15,315 bases of DNA, from contig DAOWHK010000155.1 of the NCBI GenBank assembly GCA_030641465.1, positions 1-15,315 on the forward strand, written 5' to 3'. The number at the start of each line of letters is the position of its first letter. Positions within the stretch are counted from its first letter, which is position 1. Positions 15,090 to 15,315 of this stretch are shown here, piece after piece. The position numbers and the translations under genes are program-made. The notes under the pieces were generated by a model, which was given only the letters and a program-made list of their open reading frames with translations, was not told the DNA's origin and made no database searches. This DNA comes from Parachlamydiales bacterium. Lineage in GTDB: Bacteria > Chlamydiota > Chlamydiia > Chlamydiales > Simkaniaceae.

Positions 15090-15132
15090 ATTAATATTAA
15101 ACAAGTCGAGCGTAAAATAGTTTAATATTAAT
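15090..15132. repeat. 13-bp perfect inverted repeat upstream of the IQM-like gene
   Basis: ATTAATATTAAAC (15090-15102) and GTTTAATATTAAT (15120-15132) are separated by 17 bp of higher GC. It lies between the IQM-like gene and the next minus-strand gene and could be an operator or a terminator-like structure for that upstream gene. Confidence 0.55.
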
Positions 15133-15143
15133 AATTAAAATAA

Positions 15144-15315
15144 TTAATTGATATTTTTTCTCCAATGCCACTCAAGAAGTGTCATCGTGCCTTTTAGCTT
15201 TCTTGAAAGGTCAATTCCCTCTGTCCCCTCTTGATCAAGAGAGGTCTTTAGGTGCTCAAGTTCTATCAAGGCCTGTTTAAAAAGAAGCTCATTTTCAATG
15301 GCAAATTTTGGCTCA
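15144..15315 (-). CDS. 3' end of an unidentified gene (partial)
   Basis: An open minus-strand frame enters from the right edge and ends at TAA (15146-15144), giving 56 C-terminal residues. It reads EPKFAIENELLFKQALIELE, then a charged stretch, and ends LLEWHWRKNIN. The base composition rises sharply compared with the AT-rich spacer beside it, as expected at the edge of a gene. The FKQALIELE stretch is helical and distantly recalls the small subunit of exonuclease VII, but spacing does not fit well, so I leave it unnamed. Confidence 0.6.
   Translation of the reverse strand, partial: EPKFAIENELLFKQALIELEHLKTSLDQEGTEGIDLSRKLKGTMTLLEWHWRKNIN

Noticed and set aside
15144..15315. Exonuclease VII small subunit (xseB) for the partial gene at the right edge
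   Set aside because: Only a FxxALxELE-like match; the following spacing and the LLEWHWRKNIN end do not fit the family.

Overview
The window looks like chromosome of an environmental (amoeba- or protist-associated) member of the Chlamydiae, AT-rich. Three observations support this. NrdB has Phe where ordinary class I R2 proteins carry the radical Tyr, and all six metal ligands are kept, which is the class Ic (Mn/Fe) pattern of Chlamydia. NrdA has three N-terminal ATP-cone regions, as in chlamydial NrdA. Two eukaryotic-type proteins, a USP-family deubiquitinase and a homologue of plant IQM proteins, fit an intracellular bacterium with host-directed effectors. From memory, rmuC-pssA-nrdA-nrdB gene order also occurs in Chlamydia trachomatis; I could not check this.

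Layout. 1-2696 (minus strand): a probable operon pssA (phosphatidylserine synthase), rmuC, and a small three-helix PQ-loop-like membrane protein with a C-terminal zinc ribbon. 2697-2949: divergent control region with two NrdR boxes 32 bp apart centre to centre. 2950-7311 (plus): nrdA-nrdB and a terminator-like hairpin. 7312-9314: AT-rich quasi-palindrome followed by the USP-type protease gene. 9335-9504: a 170-bp long palindrome (MITE-like) between convergent genes. 9506-9766 (minus): small hypothetical gene with its own promoter, divergent from rpiA (9889-10569, plus). 10572-10871: a 290-bp insertion-sequence derivative with 20-bp terminal inverted repeats, a perfect 5-bp target duplication, a transposase N-terminal remnant and a nested 118-bp hairpin; its target site includes the stop codon of ptsH (HPr, minus). 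11192-11439: divergent control region with a 27-bp CIRCE-like operator and promoters for groES-groEL (11440-13396), closed by a strong terminator. 13492-14220 (plus): AsmA-like membrane-anchored protein, ending 2 bp from the convergent IQM-like gene (14223-15041, minus). 15144-15315: the 3' end of another minus-strand gene that leaves the window.

How it fits together. Housekeeping blocks (phospholipid synthesis, dNTP synthesis under NrdR, pentose phosphate pathway, PTS carrier protein, chaperonin under HrcA) alternate with accessory insertions. The two eukaryotic-like genes each sit behind unusually AT-rich, inverted-repeat-rich leaders, and both palindromic mobile-like elements lie exactly between convergent genes, where insertion does least harm. 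No tRNA, rRNA or CRISPR array was seen.
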